A stretch of 64,000 nucleotides of DNA from Cellulomonas persica (lineage in GTDB: Bacteria > Actinomycetota > Actinomycetes > Actinomycetales > Cellulomonadaceae). Positions within the stretch are counted from its first letter, which is position 1; every line of letters begins with the position of its first letter. Below the pieces are notes generated by a model, which was not told the origin of the DNA, did no database searches, and was given only the letters and a program-made list of their open reading frames with translations. Made by a program: the position numbers and the translations under genes. Below, piece after piece: positions 7,376 through 15,926 of the stretch. The DNA is taken from positions 37,224 through 101,223 of the forward strand of contig NZ_BJUA01000013.1 of the NCBI RefSeq assembly GCF_007989825.1. The letters run 5' to 3'.

Positions 7376-9487
7376 GTGAGCGAGCGCGCGGAGGTCTCCG
7401 CCGCTCGTCGTCCGGGCCGGCTCGCGTGGTGGCCCACGCTCGCGGACCTCGGGGACGCGCTCGCGGGCCTCGTCTCGACCGCCGCCGGGCTCGCGATCGC
7501 CGTGGCCGTGGTCGACGGCGTCGAGGCGGCCCGTGCGTCGGCCGTCCTGCTCGTCGCGCTCGTCGTGTTCGTCGGCGACCTCGTGCTGCGCGGCCCGCTG
7601 CGTGCGCTCGCGCGCGTCCTCGGCGCGATGGGTGCCCTCCTGCTGGGCCTGGTCGCGCAGGTCGCGCTCGCGTGGGGCGCGCTGCTGCTCGTGCCGGGCA
7701 TCCGCGTCACCTCGGGCTGGGCGGTGCTCGGGGTGCTCGCGATCGCGGCGGTCGTCATGGCCGCCGGGCGCTGGCTGATCGGCGCGAACGACTCCGACTA
7801 CGTCATCTCGGACGTCCTGCGCCGCGCGCGACGCAAGGCCCGACGGCAGCCCGCACGCGCGGTCGACGGGCGTCCCGTCGGACTGCTCGTCGTGCAGCTC
7901 GACGGCGTGGCCGAGCCCGTGCTGCACGAGGCGATCGAGGCGGGGCTCGCGCCGACCATGGCGCGCTGGCTCGAGGCCGGCACCCACCTGCTCGAGACCT
8001 GGTGGGCACGCGTCCCGTCGACGACGCCCGCGAGCCAGGCCGGGCTGCTGCACGGCGACTCGGGGGAGATCCCCGCGTTCCGCTGGTGGGACCGCGACCT
8101 GGGGCGGCTCGTCGTGACGAACCACCCGGCCGACGCGGCGCTCGTCGAGGCGCGCATGACGAACGGCAAGGGTCTGCTCGCGGGCGGCGGCACCGCGGTC
8201 TCGACGATGTTCACGGGCGACGCGGAGCGCGCGTACGTCGTCATGAGCCGGACGCGCAACCGCGGTCCGGACGGGTCGGGCGCAGGACTCGGGCCGGGCG
8301 CGGAGTTCGTGCGGTTCTTCGCGAGCCCGTTCGTCCTCGCGCGTGCCGTCTCGCTCACGGCGGGCGAGATCGTCAAGGAGCTCTACCAGGCGCGCCGGCA
8401 GAGCGTGCGCGACGTGCGGCCACGGATCTCGCGCGGCGGGTGGTACGTGCTGCTGCGCGGCGTGACGAACGTGCTCATGCGCGACCTGTCGACGTCGCTC
8501 GTCGCCGAGGCGCTGGTGCGCGGGGACCCGGCCGTGTTCGTCGACCTCGTGGACTACGACGAGATCGCGCACCACGCCGGGCCGACGAGGCCCGAGTCGC
8601 TGCGTGCGCTCGAGGGACTCGACCGGGTGCTGCGGACGCTCGAGCAGGCGATGCTGGTCGCGCCGCGCGACTACCGCGTCGTCGTGCTGTCCGACCACGG
8701 GCAGGCGCTCGGCGAGACGTTCGAGCAGCTCGAGGGGCGCTCGCTGATCGACGTCGTGCGCGAGCTCATGGCGCGTCCCGAGGCGAGCGGGCTCGAGAGC
8801 GGCACGGGCGAGGACTGGGGCCCGTTGAACGCGCTCGTCACGAGCGTCGTGGGGTCCGGCGGGAGCCGCGCGATGGGGCCGGACGCGGGGCGTGGATCCG
8901 GCCGGGCACGCGCGGCCGGAGCACCCGAGCCGCCCGAGGTGGTCGTCGTCGGGTCGGGCAACCTGGGCCTCGTGTGGTTCCCGCGGGTGGACCACCGCCT
9001 GGTGCTCGAGGAGCTGCAGGAGCGCTGGCCCGCGCTCGTCGCGGGGCTGGCGGCCCGGCCGGGCGTCGGCGTGGTCGTGGTCGACACGCACGAGCGCGGG
9101 CTCGTCGCGTTCGGCGCGCGCGGGCTCGCGCTGCTCGAGCCCCGGGACGGCGAGACCGCGGTCGAGGGCGAGGACCCGCTCGCGCCGTACGGGCCGCGTG
9201 CGCGCGCCGACCTCGCGCGCGCGGCGCGGCTGCCGCACACGGGCGACGTGCTGCTGGTCTCACGCGTCACCGCGCGCGGGCACGTGCACGCGTTCGAGGG
9301 CCAGGTGGGGTCGCACGGCGGGATCGGCGGGCACCAGAACAGCGCGCTGCTGCTGCACCCGGCGGACTGGTCCGTCGACGACGACCTGCGTGAGCCCGTC
9401 GGCGACGACGAGCTGCTCGTCGGGGCGGAGGCCGTGCACGCCCAGCTCGTGCGCTGGGCCGAGCGCAACGGGCTGCGCGGGGCGTGA
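7376..9487 (+). CDS. Membrane-anchored alkaline-phosphatase-superfamily protein with N-terminal holin-like domain
   Basis: 703 residues. The first ~140 hold about four hydrophobic segments (starting LVSTAAGLAIAVAVV, SAVLLVALVVFVG, AMGALLLGLVAQVAL and AVLGVLAIAAVVMAA) resembling the four-segment phage-holin-IV-like domain. The rest is a type I phosphodiesterase/nucleotide pyrophosphatase-like domain of the alkaline phosphatase superfamily. It has LLVVQLDGV (first metal Asp), PSTTPASQAG (probable nucleophile Thr), DYDEIAHHAG and VVLSDHGQ (metal ligands), and a late GSHGGIGGHQN His cluster. The topology suggests a membrane-bound hydrolase acting on an envelope or phosphodiester substrate, but the substrate is unknown. 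GTG 7376 lies 18 bases after the DUF3046 stop, and the stop codon is one base from the next gene's GTG, so all three genes likely form one transcript. Confidence 0.8.
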   Translation: MSERAEVSAARRPGRLAWWPTLADLGDALAGLVSTAAGLAIAVAVVDGVEAARASAVLLVALVVFVGDLVLRGPLRALARVLGAMGALLLGLVAQVALAWGALLLVPGIRVTSGWAVLGVLAIAAVVMAAGRWLIGANDSDYVISDVLRRARRKARRQPARAVDGRPVGLLVVQLDGVAEPVLHEAIEAGLAPTMARWLEAGTHLLETWWARVPSTTPASQAGLLHGDSGEIPAFRWWDRDLGRLVVTNHPADAALVEARMTNGKGLLAGGGTAVSTMFTGDAERAYVVMSRTRNRGPDGSGAGLGPGAEFVRFFASPFVLARAVSLTAGEIVKELYQARRQSVRDVRPRISRGGWYVLLRGVTNVLMRDLSTSLVAEALVRGDPAVFVDLVDYDEIAHHAGPTRPESLRALEGLDRVLRTLEQAMLVAPRDYRVVVLSDHGQALGETFEQLEGRSLIDVVRELMARPEASGLESGTGEDWGPLNALVTSVVGSGGSRAMGPDAGRGSGRARAAGAPEPPEVVVVGSGNLGLVWFPRVDHRLVLEELQERWPALVAGLAARPGVGVVVVDTHERGLVAFGARGLALLEPRDGETAVEGEDPLAPYGPRARADLARAARLPHTGDVLLVSRVTARGHVHAFEGQVGSHGGIGGHQNSALLLHPADWSVDDDLREPVGDDELLVGAEAVHAQLVRWAERNGLRGA

Positions 9488-9488
9488 C

Positions 9489-10337
9489 GTGACCGGACGC
9501 GAGACGAGCGTGGTGCCGTCGCACGCCCCGCCGTCGGACGCCCCGCGGGACGTCACCGTGCGCTGGCTCGGGCACGCGAGCGTGGTGCTGGACCTGCCCG
9601 CGGACCCCGGGACGGGCGGCCGCGTGCGGCTGCTGACAGACCCGTTGCTGCGTCGGCACGCAGGGCTGCTGCGCCGGCGCGGGCGCGCGCCGCTGCGCGA
9701 GGACTGGGGCGAGCCGGACGCCGTGCTCGTCTCGCACCTGCACCACGACCACGCCGAGCTCGGCTCGCTCGAGCTCGTCGCCGGCACCCCCGTGGTCACG
9801 GCGCCCACCAACGCGCACTGGCTGCGCCACCACGGCGTGCGCGCGGTCGGGGTCCCGGAGGGGACGTGGTGGCAGGTGCCGGGCACGTCGGTGGCCGTGC
9901 TGCCGGTGACCGCGGTGCACGGGCACCGCCCGATGCCGCACCGGCCGAACGCGGCCGTGGGGTTCCTCGTGGTCGCGCCGAGCGCGCGCGTGTGGTTCGC
10001 GGGGGACACCGAGCCGTTCCCGCAGATGGCGGACCTCGCGCGGGTCGCGGGCGGGCCGATCGACCTCGCGCTCGTGCCCGTGGGCGGGTGGGGCCCGCGG
10101 CTGTCCGGCGGGCACATGGACCCCGTGCAGGCCGCGCGCGCGGTCGAGGTCGTCGGGGCGACGACGGCCGTGCCCGTGCACTGGGGGACGCTGCACGCGC
10201 CCGTGTCACGGCGGCTGCCGCCGGGCTGGATGGACGCCGCGGGTCCCGCGTTCGCGGCGGCTGTCGCGCGCGGTCCGTCGCCGTGCGCCGTCCACGTGCT
10301 CGAGCCGGGGGAGCAGGTGCGGCTCCCGCACGTGTGA
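9489..10337 (+). CDS. Metallo-beta-lactamase-fold hydrolase (UlaG/YfiR-like)
   Basis: 282 residues. After a polar N-terminus, VRWLGHASVVLDL opens the fold. The metal-binding HxHxDH motif is SHLHHDHAE near residue 85, further ligands are likely H in TAVHGHRPMP, D in FAGDTEPF and H in PVHWGTLH. This set matches the UlaG-like/L-ascorbate-lactonase and N-acyl-phosphatidylethanolamine-phospholipase-D-like branch of the superfamily. The substrate cannot be named from sequence. GTG 9489 begins one base after the stop of the phosphatase-like gene, so it is probably translationally coupled. The pair of two metal-dependent hydrolases, one membrane anchored, suggests a shared pathway (inference). Confidence 0.83.
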   Translation: MTGRETSVVPSHAPPSDAPRDVTVRWLGHASVVLDLPADPGTGGRVRLLTDPLLRRHAGLLRRRGRAPLREDWGEPDAVLVSHLHHDHAELGSLELVAGTPVVTAPTNAHWLRHHGVRAVGVPEGTWWQVPGTSVAVLPVTAVHGHRPMPHRPNAAVGFLVVAPSARVWFAGDTEPFPQMADLARVAGGPIDLALVPVGGWGPRLSGGHMDPVQAARAVEVVGATTAVPVHWGTLHAPVSRRLPPGWMDAAGPAFAAAVARGPSPCAVHVLEPGEQVRLPHV

Positions 10338-10418
10338 GCGGTCGTGGCGGGGTCCGTCTGCGTCCGTCCGGCTGCGCGGCGAGCTCCTGCCGACGGGTTC
10401 CCGGCGTGTCGCGCGCGA

Positions 10419-10440
10419 TCGAACGTCTGTTCGGTAGTGT
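10419..10440 (+). promoter_or_regulatory. LexA box and -10 of recA promoter P1
   Basis: TCGAACGTCTGTTCGG at 10419-10434 matches the actinobacterial SOS box TCGAAC-N4-GTTCGA except for the last base. TAGTGT at 10435-10440, directly abutting it, fits a -10 element. LexA bound here would block RNA polymerase. The promoter lies 183 bases before the recA start codon. Confidence 0.85.
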
Positions 10441-10532
10441 GGGTCGCGGTGACGACGAACGTGTCGCCCACCCGTCCCCAGACCGGACCCGTGCAGGGTC
10501 CGTCCCCAGTCCGGGCAGGTGGCACGCGCGGG

Positions 10533-10554
10533 TGTCGGTGGTCGGGCATAACGT
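10533..10554 (+). promoter_or_regulatory. RecA-NDp/PafBC-type promoter of recA (P2)
   Basis: TGTCGGTG at 10533-10540, exactly eight bases, then TAACGT at 10549-10554. This reproduces the LexA-independent DNA-damage promoter motif known from mycobacteria (TGTCRGTG-N8-TANNNT), which is recognised by the transcription activator PafBC. It lies about 70 bases before the recA start, downstream of the LexA-controlled promoter, so recA should be inducible by two pathways as in M. tuberculosis. pafBC itself is not in this window. Confidence 0.8.
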
Positions 10555-10622
10555 CACCGCGACGACGAGACCAGCCCCCGTAAGCCGCAGCGACACTCGC
10601 TGCCGAGACGAAGGTGAGCACC

Positions 10623-11666
10623 ATGCCTCCTGCACCCCAGGACCGCGAGAAGGCCCTCGAGGCCGCTCTCTCCCAGATCGACCGTCAGTTCGGCAAGGGC
10701 TCGATCATGCGCCTCGGCGACGAGGGTCGCGCGCCGGTCGAGGTGATCCCGACCGGGTCGATCGCGCTCGACGTCGCGCTCGGCATCGGCGGTCTGCCGC
10801 GCGGTCGCATCATCGAGATCTACGGCCCGGAGTCCTCGGGCAAGACGACGGTCGCGCTGCACGCGGTCGCCAACGCGCAGAAGGCCGGCGGCATCGCGGC
10901 GTTCATCGACGCCGAGCACGCGCTGGACCCCGAGTACGCCAAGAAGCTCGGCGTCGACACCGACGCGCTCCTCGTCTCCCAGCCGGACACGGGCGAGCAG
11001 GCGCTCGAGATCATGGACATGCTGATCCGCTCGGGCGCGATCGACATCATCGTCATCGACTCGGTCGCGGCGCTCGTGCCCAAGGCCGAGATCGAGGGTG
11101 AGATGGGGGACAGCCACGTCGGCCTCCAGGCGCGCCTCATGTCGCAGGCGCTGCGCAAGATCACCGGCGCGCTCAACCAGTCCGGGACCACCGCGATCTT
11201 CATCAACCAGCTGCGCGAGAAGATCGGCGTGTTCTTCGGTTCGCCCGAGACCACGACCGGTGGCAAGGCGCTCAAGTTCTACGCCTCCGTGCGCATGGAC
11301 ATCCGTCGCATCGAGACCCTCAAGGAGGGCACCGACGCGGTCGGCAACCGCACGCGCGTCAAGGTCGTGAAGAACAAGATGTCGCCGCCGTTCAAGCAGG
11401 CGGAGTTCGACATCCTCTACGGCGTCGGCATCTCGCGTGAGGGCTCGCTCATCGACCTCGGCGTCGAGCACGGGTTCGTCCGCAAGTCGGGTGCCTGGTT
11501 CACCTACGAGGGGGACCAGCTCGGGCAGGGCAAGGAGAACGCGCGCAAGTTCCTGCGCGACAACCCCGACCTCGCCGACGAGCTCGACAAGAAGATCAAG
11601 GAGAAGCTCGGTATCGGTGCGCGCGTGGACGCGCCGGCCGACCCTGCGGCGAAGGTCGACTTCTGA
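10623..11666 (+). CDS. recA: Recombinase RecA
   Basis: 347-residue ATP-dependent strand-exchange protein and LexA co-protease, full length. Walker A is GPESSGKTT (about residues 63-71), Walker B is [12 protein letters not shown], the L2 loop is [21 protein letters not shown], and the C-terminal domain carries the usual lysine-rich [10 protein letters not shown] and acidic end. There is no intein. The ATG at 10623 is chosen because AAGGTGAG lies about eight bases upstream. A GTG nine bases earlier would use that sequence as coding. It is preceded by a LexA-regulated promoter and a PafBC-type promoter, and followed by a strong hairpin before recX, so recX probably depends on read-through. Cytoplasmic, centre of the SOS response. 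Confidence 0.98.
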   Translation: MPPAPQDREKALEAALSQIDRQFGKGSIMRLGDEGRAPVEVIPTGSIALDVALGIGGLPRGRIIEIYGPESSGKTTVALHAVANAQKAGGIAAFIDAEHALDPEYAKKLGVDTDALLVSQPDTGEQALEIMDMLIRSGAIDIIVIDSVAALVPKAEIEGEMGDSHVGLQARLMSQALRKITGALNQSGTTAIFINQLREKIGVFFGSPETTTGGKALKFYASVRMDIRRIETLKEGTDAVGNRTRVKVVKNKMSPPFKQAEFDILYGVGISREGSLIDLGVEHGFVRKSGAWFTYEGDQLGQGKENARKFLRDNPDLADELDKKIKEKLGIGARVDAPADPAAKVDF

Positions 11667-11703
11667 GCGGGCGACCGCTGAGCGGACGGCCTCTGCGTGA
11701 CGG

Positions 11704-11739
11704 GCTCCCGCGTGTCCCCGTCCGGGGACGCGCGGGAGC
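11704..11739 (+). terminator. recA–recX intergenic hairpin
   Basis: Bases 11704-11720 pair with 11723-11739 (outer stem GCTCCCGCG) with one G·U wobble in 17 positions, giving a very stable stem that starts 38 bases after the recA stop. It probably terminates or attenuates most recA transcripts and lowers recX expression, as described for E. coli recA–recX. It also argues against starting recX at the in-frame GTG 11697. Confidence 0.7.
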
Positions 11740-11764
11740 GGCGCGGGCAGGCCGCGGCGCGCGC

Positions 11765-11836
11765 GGCACCCGGATGCCCCGCGACACCCGGATGGCCCGC
11801 GGCACCCGGATGGCCCGTGAGACCCGGATGGGCTGA
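11765..11836 (+). repeat. 18-bp tandem repeat before recX
   Basis: Four units of 18 bases with the core CACCCGGATG at 11767, 11785, 11803 and (as GACCCGGATG) 11821. The array ends immediately before the recX ATG. In the recX frame the units would read P-G-W-P repeats, so if translation began upstream the protein would gain a proline/tryptophan-rich tail. I regard the array as untranslated leader. Confidence 0.8.
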
Positions 11837-11837
11837 C

Positions 11838-12440
11838 ATGGCACGTGGTGCGCAGTACCCCGGTGCGGCGTCCCGTCGCCGGCGCTCCCAGGAGCCGCCG
11901 TCGACGGGTGCCGCCGCGGTCGACGCCGAGCCCGATCCCGAGTCCGTCGCGCGCGCGATCGCGTTGCGCCTCCTGACCGGTGCTCCGCGCAGCCGGGCTC
12001 AGCTCGAGGAGGCGATGGCCCGGCGCGACGTGCCCGAGGACGTGGCGGCACGCGTGCTCGACCGGTTCACCGAGGTGGGCCTGGTGGATGACGCCGAGTA
12101 CGCGCGCATGCTCGTGCGGACGCGCCACGCGGAGCGCGGTCTGTCGCGGCGGGCGATCGCCGTCGAGCTGCGCCGGCGGGGGATCGACGAGGAGTCCGCG
12201 TCTGCGGCGCTCGAACAGGTCGATGCCGACGACGAGGAGCAGGCCGCGCGTCACCTCGTCCGGCGCAAGCTCGCGTCCACCGCGGGGCTCGACACGCAGA
12301 CGCGTCTGCGCCGCGTCGTGGGCGCCCTCGGTCGCAAGGGCTACGCGCCGTCGCTCGTGCTCCGTCTCGCACGCGAGGAGCTGGCCGCCGAGGGCGACGA
12401 CGCGTCGTCCGACGACGGCGACTGGTCGCCCGCGGACTGA
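11838..12440 (+). CDS. recX: Regulatory protein RecX
   Basis: 200 residues from ATG 11838. It is built of the three-helix RecX repeats: RAIALRLLTGAPRSRAQLEE, then LVDDAEYARMLVRTR and RRAIAVELRRRGI, then ASAALEQVDADDEEQAARHLV and the C-terminal repeat YAPSLVLRLAREEL. RecX binds RecA filaments and inhibits recombinase and co-protease activity. It follows recA on the same strand behind a terminator-like hairpin. An in-frame GTG at 11697 would extend the protein by 47 residues across that hairpin and the 18-bp repeats. The ATG at 11838 gives a normal-looking N-terminus, although no strong Shine-Dalgarno sequence is visible (GGATGGG ends seven bases upstream). The acidic tail DDASSDDGDW is not conserved in the family. 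Confidence 0.88.
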   Translation: MARGAQYPGAASRRRRSQEPPSTGAAAVDAEPDPESVARAIALRLLTGAPRSRAQLEEAMARRDVPEDVAARVLDRFTEVGLVDDAEYARMLVRTRHAERGLSRRAIAVELRRRGIDEESASAALEQVDADDEEQAARHLVRRKLASTAGLDTQTRLRRVVGALGRKGYAPSLVLRLAREELAAEGDDASSDDGDWSPAD

Positions 12441-12668
12441 GCCGCCCGACGCCGCGCGTCTTCCGCCCGGTCGCCCTCACGCCGTTGACCAGTGCAGAAG
12501 GCGGGGAGCACCTCGGTGCCCAGGAGGGTGAAGCCGGGTGTCGCGGGCCTGGCTGGCGGCGCAGGTGGGTGACAATGGGCCGACGCGGGGCGCGTGCCCG
12601 GCGCGGCGTGACGGTCGGCCCGGCGCCGGTCGCCGACGCACTCGTGGAGCGACGAGCGGAGGTGCGGC

Positions 12669-14195
12669 GTGGGCGAGATCGCGACCATCGTCGGGCTGCT
12701 CGGCGCGTGCCTGGTCGCGTTGATCCTCGTGCTCGTCGCGCGTCGCGAGGCCGGCGCCCAGCGTGAGCAGGCCGAGAAGGACGTCGCGGAGATCAAGGAC
12801 GAGGCGCGCGCGCTGCTGGCGAGCGCCGAGCGGCGCGAGCAGCGGGCACGCGAGCGCGACGAGACCGCTGCCGCCGCACAGACCACCGCCGCCGAGGCCG
12901 AGCAGCGCGCGCGCGAGCACGAGCGCGTCGCCGCACAGTCGGAGCGCGCGGCCGAGCGTGCGCTGGCTGCGGCCGAGCGTGACGCCGCCGCTCAGCTCGC
13001 GCTCGCGCAGCAGCAGGCGCAGGCTGCGCTCGACGACGCACGCTCACGCGCCCGGGCCGAGCTCGAGTCCGTCACCGGCCTCACGGTCGACGAGGCGCGC
13101 GAGGCGCTCACGCGTCGCATCACCGAGCAGGCGCAGAACGAGGCGTCGTCGTACGTCCGTCGCGCCGAGGCCCAGGCGAGGCGCACCGCCGAGGCCCGCG
13201 CGCGCCGCATCGTCGCGACCGCGGCGCAGCGCACGGCCGTCGCGACCAGCGCGCAGTCCGCGCTCACCGTGCTCCCGCTGCCCTCGGACGAGATGAAGGG
13301 CCGGATCATCGGCAAGGAGGGGCGCAACATCCGCTCCTTCGAGGCGCTCACGGGCGTCAACGTCCTGGTGGACGAGCAGCCCGACGCCGTGGTGCTGTCG
13401 TGCTTCGACGCCGAGCGGCGCGAGATCGCCCAGGTCATGCTCGAGGCGCTCATGACCGACGGCCGCATCCAGCCCCAGCGCATCGAGGCTGCGTACGCCG
13501 AGGCGCTCGCCGGCGCGGACGAGCGCGCGGTCGCCGCGGGGCACGACGCAGCCGAGCGTGCCGGGGTGCAGGACCTGCACCCCGTGCTCGTGCGGGCGCT
13601 CGGGCGGCTGCGGCTGCGCACGTCCTACGGGCAGAACGTGCTCGAGCACCTCGTCGAGAGCGCGCTGCTCGCGGGCTCGATCGCCGCGGAGCTGGGCGCG
13701 CAGGAGTCGGTTGCCCGGCGGGCTGCGTTCCTGCACGACATCGGCAAGGCGCTCACGAACGAGGTGCCCGGCTCGCACGCGTCCGTGGGGGCGGATCTCG
13801 CGCGCCGCCACGGCGAGAGCGAGGTCGTCGTGAACGCGATCGCCGCGCACCACGACGAGGTGCCGCTCGAGACCGTCGAGGCCGTCGTCGTGCAGGTCGC
13901 CGACGCCGTCTCGGCGGGACGTCCGGGCGCACGTCGTCAGGAGCTCGACCAGTACGTCGAGCGCATGGACAAGCTCGAGAGCCTCGTCGCCGCGCACCAG
14001 GGTGTGCGCCGGGCGCTGGCGATGTCTGCGGGTCGCGAGGTCCGCGTGGTCGTCGAGCCGTCGGAGGTCGACGACGCGGCGCTGCCGCAGCTCGCGGTGG
14101 CGATCGCCCGGCACATCGAGGCCGACCTGTCGTACCCGGGTGAGATCCAGGTGACTGTGGTGCGCGAGATCAGGGCCAGCGCGACGGCCGGCTGA
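12669..14195 (+). CDS. rny: Ribonuclease Y
   Basis: 508 residues. An N-terminal transmembrane helix (about 3-22, IATIVGLLGACLVALILVLV) is followed by a long alanine/glutamate/arginine coiled coil (about 25-190), a KH RNA-binding domain with IIGKEGRNIRSFEALTGV (about 214-232), then an HD domain with LHDIGKAL (about 355) and HHDEVP, the metal-binding residues for endonucleolytic mRNA cleavage. Length and domain order equal those of RNase Y (ymdA/rny) of Firmicutes and many actinobacteria. It would be membrane-tethered and initiate mRNA decay. The GTG start at 12669 has GGAGG at 12658-12662 six bases upstream. The 228 bases between recX and rny contain no gene I can support. It is the last gene of the plus-strand block before the convergent glutamate-type transporter. 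Confidence 0.93.
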   Translation: MGEIATIVGLLGACLVALILVLVARREAGAQREQAEKDVAEIKDEARALLASAERREQRARERDETAAAAQTTAAEAEQRAREHERVAAQSERAAERALAAAERDAAAQLALAQQQAQAALDDARSRARAELESVTGLTVDEAREALTRRITEQAQNEASSYVRRAEAQARRTAEARARRIVATAAQRTAVATSAQSALTVLPLPSDEMKGRIIGKEGRNIRSFEALTGVNVLVDEQPDAVVLSCFDAERREIAQVMLEALMTDGRIQPQRIEAAYAEALAGADERAVAAGHDAAERAGVQDLHPVLVRALGRLRLRTSYGQNVLEHLVESALLAGSIAAELGAQESVARRAAFLHDIGKALTNEVPGSHASVGADLARRHGESEVVVNAIAAHHDEVPLETVEAVVVQVADAVSAGRPGARRQELDQYVERMDKLESLVAAHQGVRRALAMSAGREVRVVVEPSEVDDAALPQLAVAIARHIEADLSYPGEIQVTVVREIRASATAG

Positions 14196-14264
14196 GCCAC
14201 ACTGCCCGGCCCGTCCTGTCCCGGCCCGGCCCGGCCACGCCGCCCGACCGAGCCGCGGCGCCCG

Positions 14265-14281
14265 CCCACCGCGGCGGTGGG
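14265..14281. terminator. Possible hairpin between rny and gluD
   Basis: CCCACCG pairs with CGGTGGG around a CGG loop in the 94-base gap between convergent rny and gluD. It is a short 7-bp stem in a C-rich tract with repeated CCCGG, so it is only a modest terminator candidate. Confidence 0.4.
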
Positions 14282-14289
14282 TCGGCCGG

Positions 14290-15156
14290 TCAGTCCTGGG
14301 CGGTGGCGACCGCGAGGCTCGGCGCCTCGGCGCGTGCGCGGCCTGCCGTGCGGCGGCCGACCCGCCCGGCGAGCGCCTCGGCGAGTCGGGTCAGAAGCCA
14401 GTTGATCAGGATGAAGACCACGGCGGCCACGACGAGCGCCTGCAGGATGTTGCCGTTGCCCGAGCCGAAGCGCCGCGCGGCGGCCAGGAGCTCGGGGTAG
14501 GTGATGATCGCCCCGAGAGCGGTGTCCTTGAGGATCACGACGAGCTGGCTGGCGATGGCGGGCAGCATCGCGATGATCGCCTGCGGGACCTCGACGAGTC
14601 GCAGCGACTGGGACCGTCGTAGGCCGATCGCGAGCGCTGCCTCACGTTGTCCCCGCGGCAGGCTGTGCACGCCCGAGCGCACGAGCTCCGCGAACACCGA
14701 GCCGTTGTAGAGGGTCAGGCCCAGCACGACCGCGACGAGCGGCAGGTCCTTCGGCGAGACGAGGTCGAGCCGGGGGATCGCCATGTAGAAGAAGACCATC
14801 ATGATCAGCACCGGGACGGCGCGGAAGAACTCCACGATCCCGCCGCTCAGGGTCCTCACCGTGCGCGAGGCCGAGAGTCTGCCGAGGCCGAACACGATGC
14901 CGAAGACGCCCGCCGTGACGATCGAGAGGCCGGCGGCGATGAGCGTCTGCTTCAGACCCGGGAGGAAGAAGTTCTCCCACGCGTTGGCGGTGAACAGCGG
15001 GCGCCACAGGTCGGCGTCGAGCTGACCCTTGCGGTCGAGCAGGACGAGCGCGTACACACCGAGACCCACGACCACGACCGTGGCCACGACGTTGACCCAG
15101 ACCATGCGCCGCCGGGCGCGCGGTCCCGGGGCGTCGAAGAGCACCGAGCCGCTCAC
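14290..15156 (-). CDS. gluD: Amino-acid ABC transporter permease (GluD-like)
   Basis: 288-residue inner-membrane subunit of a polar amino acid importer, HisM/GltK type. A first membrane helix MVWVNVVATVVVVGLGVYAL is followed by a periplasmic stretch and a core of about five helices. The ATPase-docking EAA loop is visible as REAALAIGLRRSQSLRLVEVPQAI. The GTG at 15156 overlaps the gluC stop by four bases (GTGA), the normal coupling in this operon. The frame is open further upstream but that part is antisense-like to gluC and has no family similarity. It is the last gene of the gluABCD-type operon and ends near a short hairpin shared with rny. Glutamate as substrate is inferred from gene order like the C. 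glutamicum operon. Confidence 0.88.
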   Translation of the reverse strand: MSGSVLFDAPGPRARRRMVWVNVVATVVVVGLGVYALVLLDRKGQLDADLWRPLFTANAWENFFLPGLKQTLIAAGLSIVTAGVFGIVFGLGRLSASRTVRTLSGGIVEFFRAVPVLIMMVFFYMAIPRLDLVSPKDLPLVAVVLGLTLYNGSVFAELVRSGVHSLPRGQREAALAIGLRRSQSLRLVEVPQAIIAMLPAIASQLVVILKDTALGAIITYPELLAAARRFGSGNGNILQALVVAAVVFILINWLLTRLAEALAGRVGRRTAGRARAEAPSLAVATAQD

Positions 15157-15824
15157 CGGGCCACCGCCAGCCGCCGCGACAGGCTGGTCGTCGCGACACC
15201 GATGGGCACGACCAGGATGACGAACCCGAACGCGAACACCAGGAAGATCGCGACCATGAGGTCCGGCCGGAACTCGATCATCTGCTTGAGCAGGCCGGAG
15301 GTCTCGGCGACGGACCCCGCGGCGGCGACCGTCGAGTTCTTCGTGAGCGCGATCAGCACGTTGCCGAGCGGCGCGACCGCACCGCGGAACGCCTGGGGCA
15401 GGATCACCAGCCGCGCGGAGTCGCCGAACCCGAGGCCGATCGCCCGCGCGGCCTCCGCCTGACCGACGGGCACGGTGTTGACCCCGGAGCGCAGGGCCTC
15501 GCAGACGAACGCCGCGTGGTAGACGGTCAGGCCCAGGACCGAGAGCCAGAAGAAGTTGCGCTGGAAGTCCGACGAGAGCGTGATCCCGAGCTGTCCCCAC
15601 AGCCCGAGGACGCAGAACACGATGATCACCGTGAGCGGGGTGTTCCTCAGGAGCGTCACGTACGTCGTCCCGGCCCAGCGCAGGCTCGGGACGGGAGAGA
15701 TGCGCATGACCGCCAGCACCGTGCCCAGCACGAGGGCGAAGATCGCCGCGAAGAAGGTGAGCTGGATGTTCACCCAGAACGCGCCGAGCACGTCGAACTC
15801 GCTGAACAGTGACCCGAAGTCCAC
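15153..15824 (-). CDS. gluC: Amino-acid ABC transporter permease (GluC-like)
   Basis: 223-residue permease of the polar amino acid family. Hydrophobic segments include LTFFAAIFALVLGTVLAVM and VIIVFCVLGLWGQLG, and the EAA loop reads AEAARAIGLGFGDSARLVILPQAF. GTG 15824 (VDFGSLFSEFDVLGAFW) is chosen because AGGAGGA lies three bases upstream and homologues begin about here. Translation from further upstream would add a His/Arg/Thr-rich tail encoded by the 13-bp repeats. It pairs with GluD as a heterodimer. A strong hairpin between gluB and this gene likely reduces permease expression relative to the binding protein. Confidence 0.88.
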   Translation of the reverse strand: MDFGSLFSEFDVLGAFWVNIQLTFFAAIFALVLGTVLAVMRISPVPSLRWAGTTYVTLLRNTPLTVIIVFCVLGLWGQLGITLSSDFQRNFFWLSVLGLTVYHAAFVCEALRSGVNTVPVGQAEAARAIGLGFGDSARLVILPQAFRGAVAPLGNVLIALTKNSTVAAAGSVAETSGLLKQMIEFRPDLMVAIFLVFAFGFVILVVPIGVATTSLSRRLAVAR

Positions 15825-15864
15825 CTGTCCTCCTGTCGTGGCCGCTGGTCTGTCGTGTTGCTCT

Positions 15865-15908
15865 GTCGTGCTGGTCGGTCGTGCTGGTCGGTCGTGCCGG
15901 TGGTCGTG
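15865..15908 (-). repeat. 13-bp tandem repeat upstream of gluC
   Basis: GTCGTGCTGGTCG recurs at 15865, 15878 and, diverged, 15891 (plus-strand reading), followed by a partial unit. It lies in the gluB–gluC gap between the attenuator hairpin and the gluC ribosome-binding site. No function is evident. Confidence 0.7.
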
Positions 15909-15926
15909 AGCGCCGGTGGTCTGCGC

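Noticed and set aside
11697..11837. Upstream GTG start for recX
   Set aside because: Would translate through a strong hairpin and 18-bp repeats into a Pro/Trp-rich tail not found in RecX.
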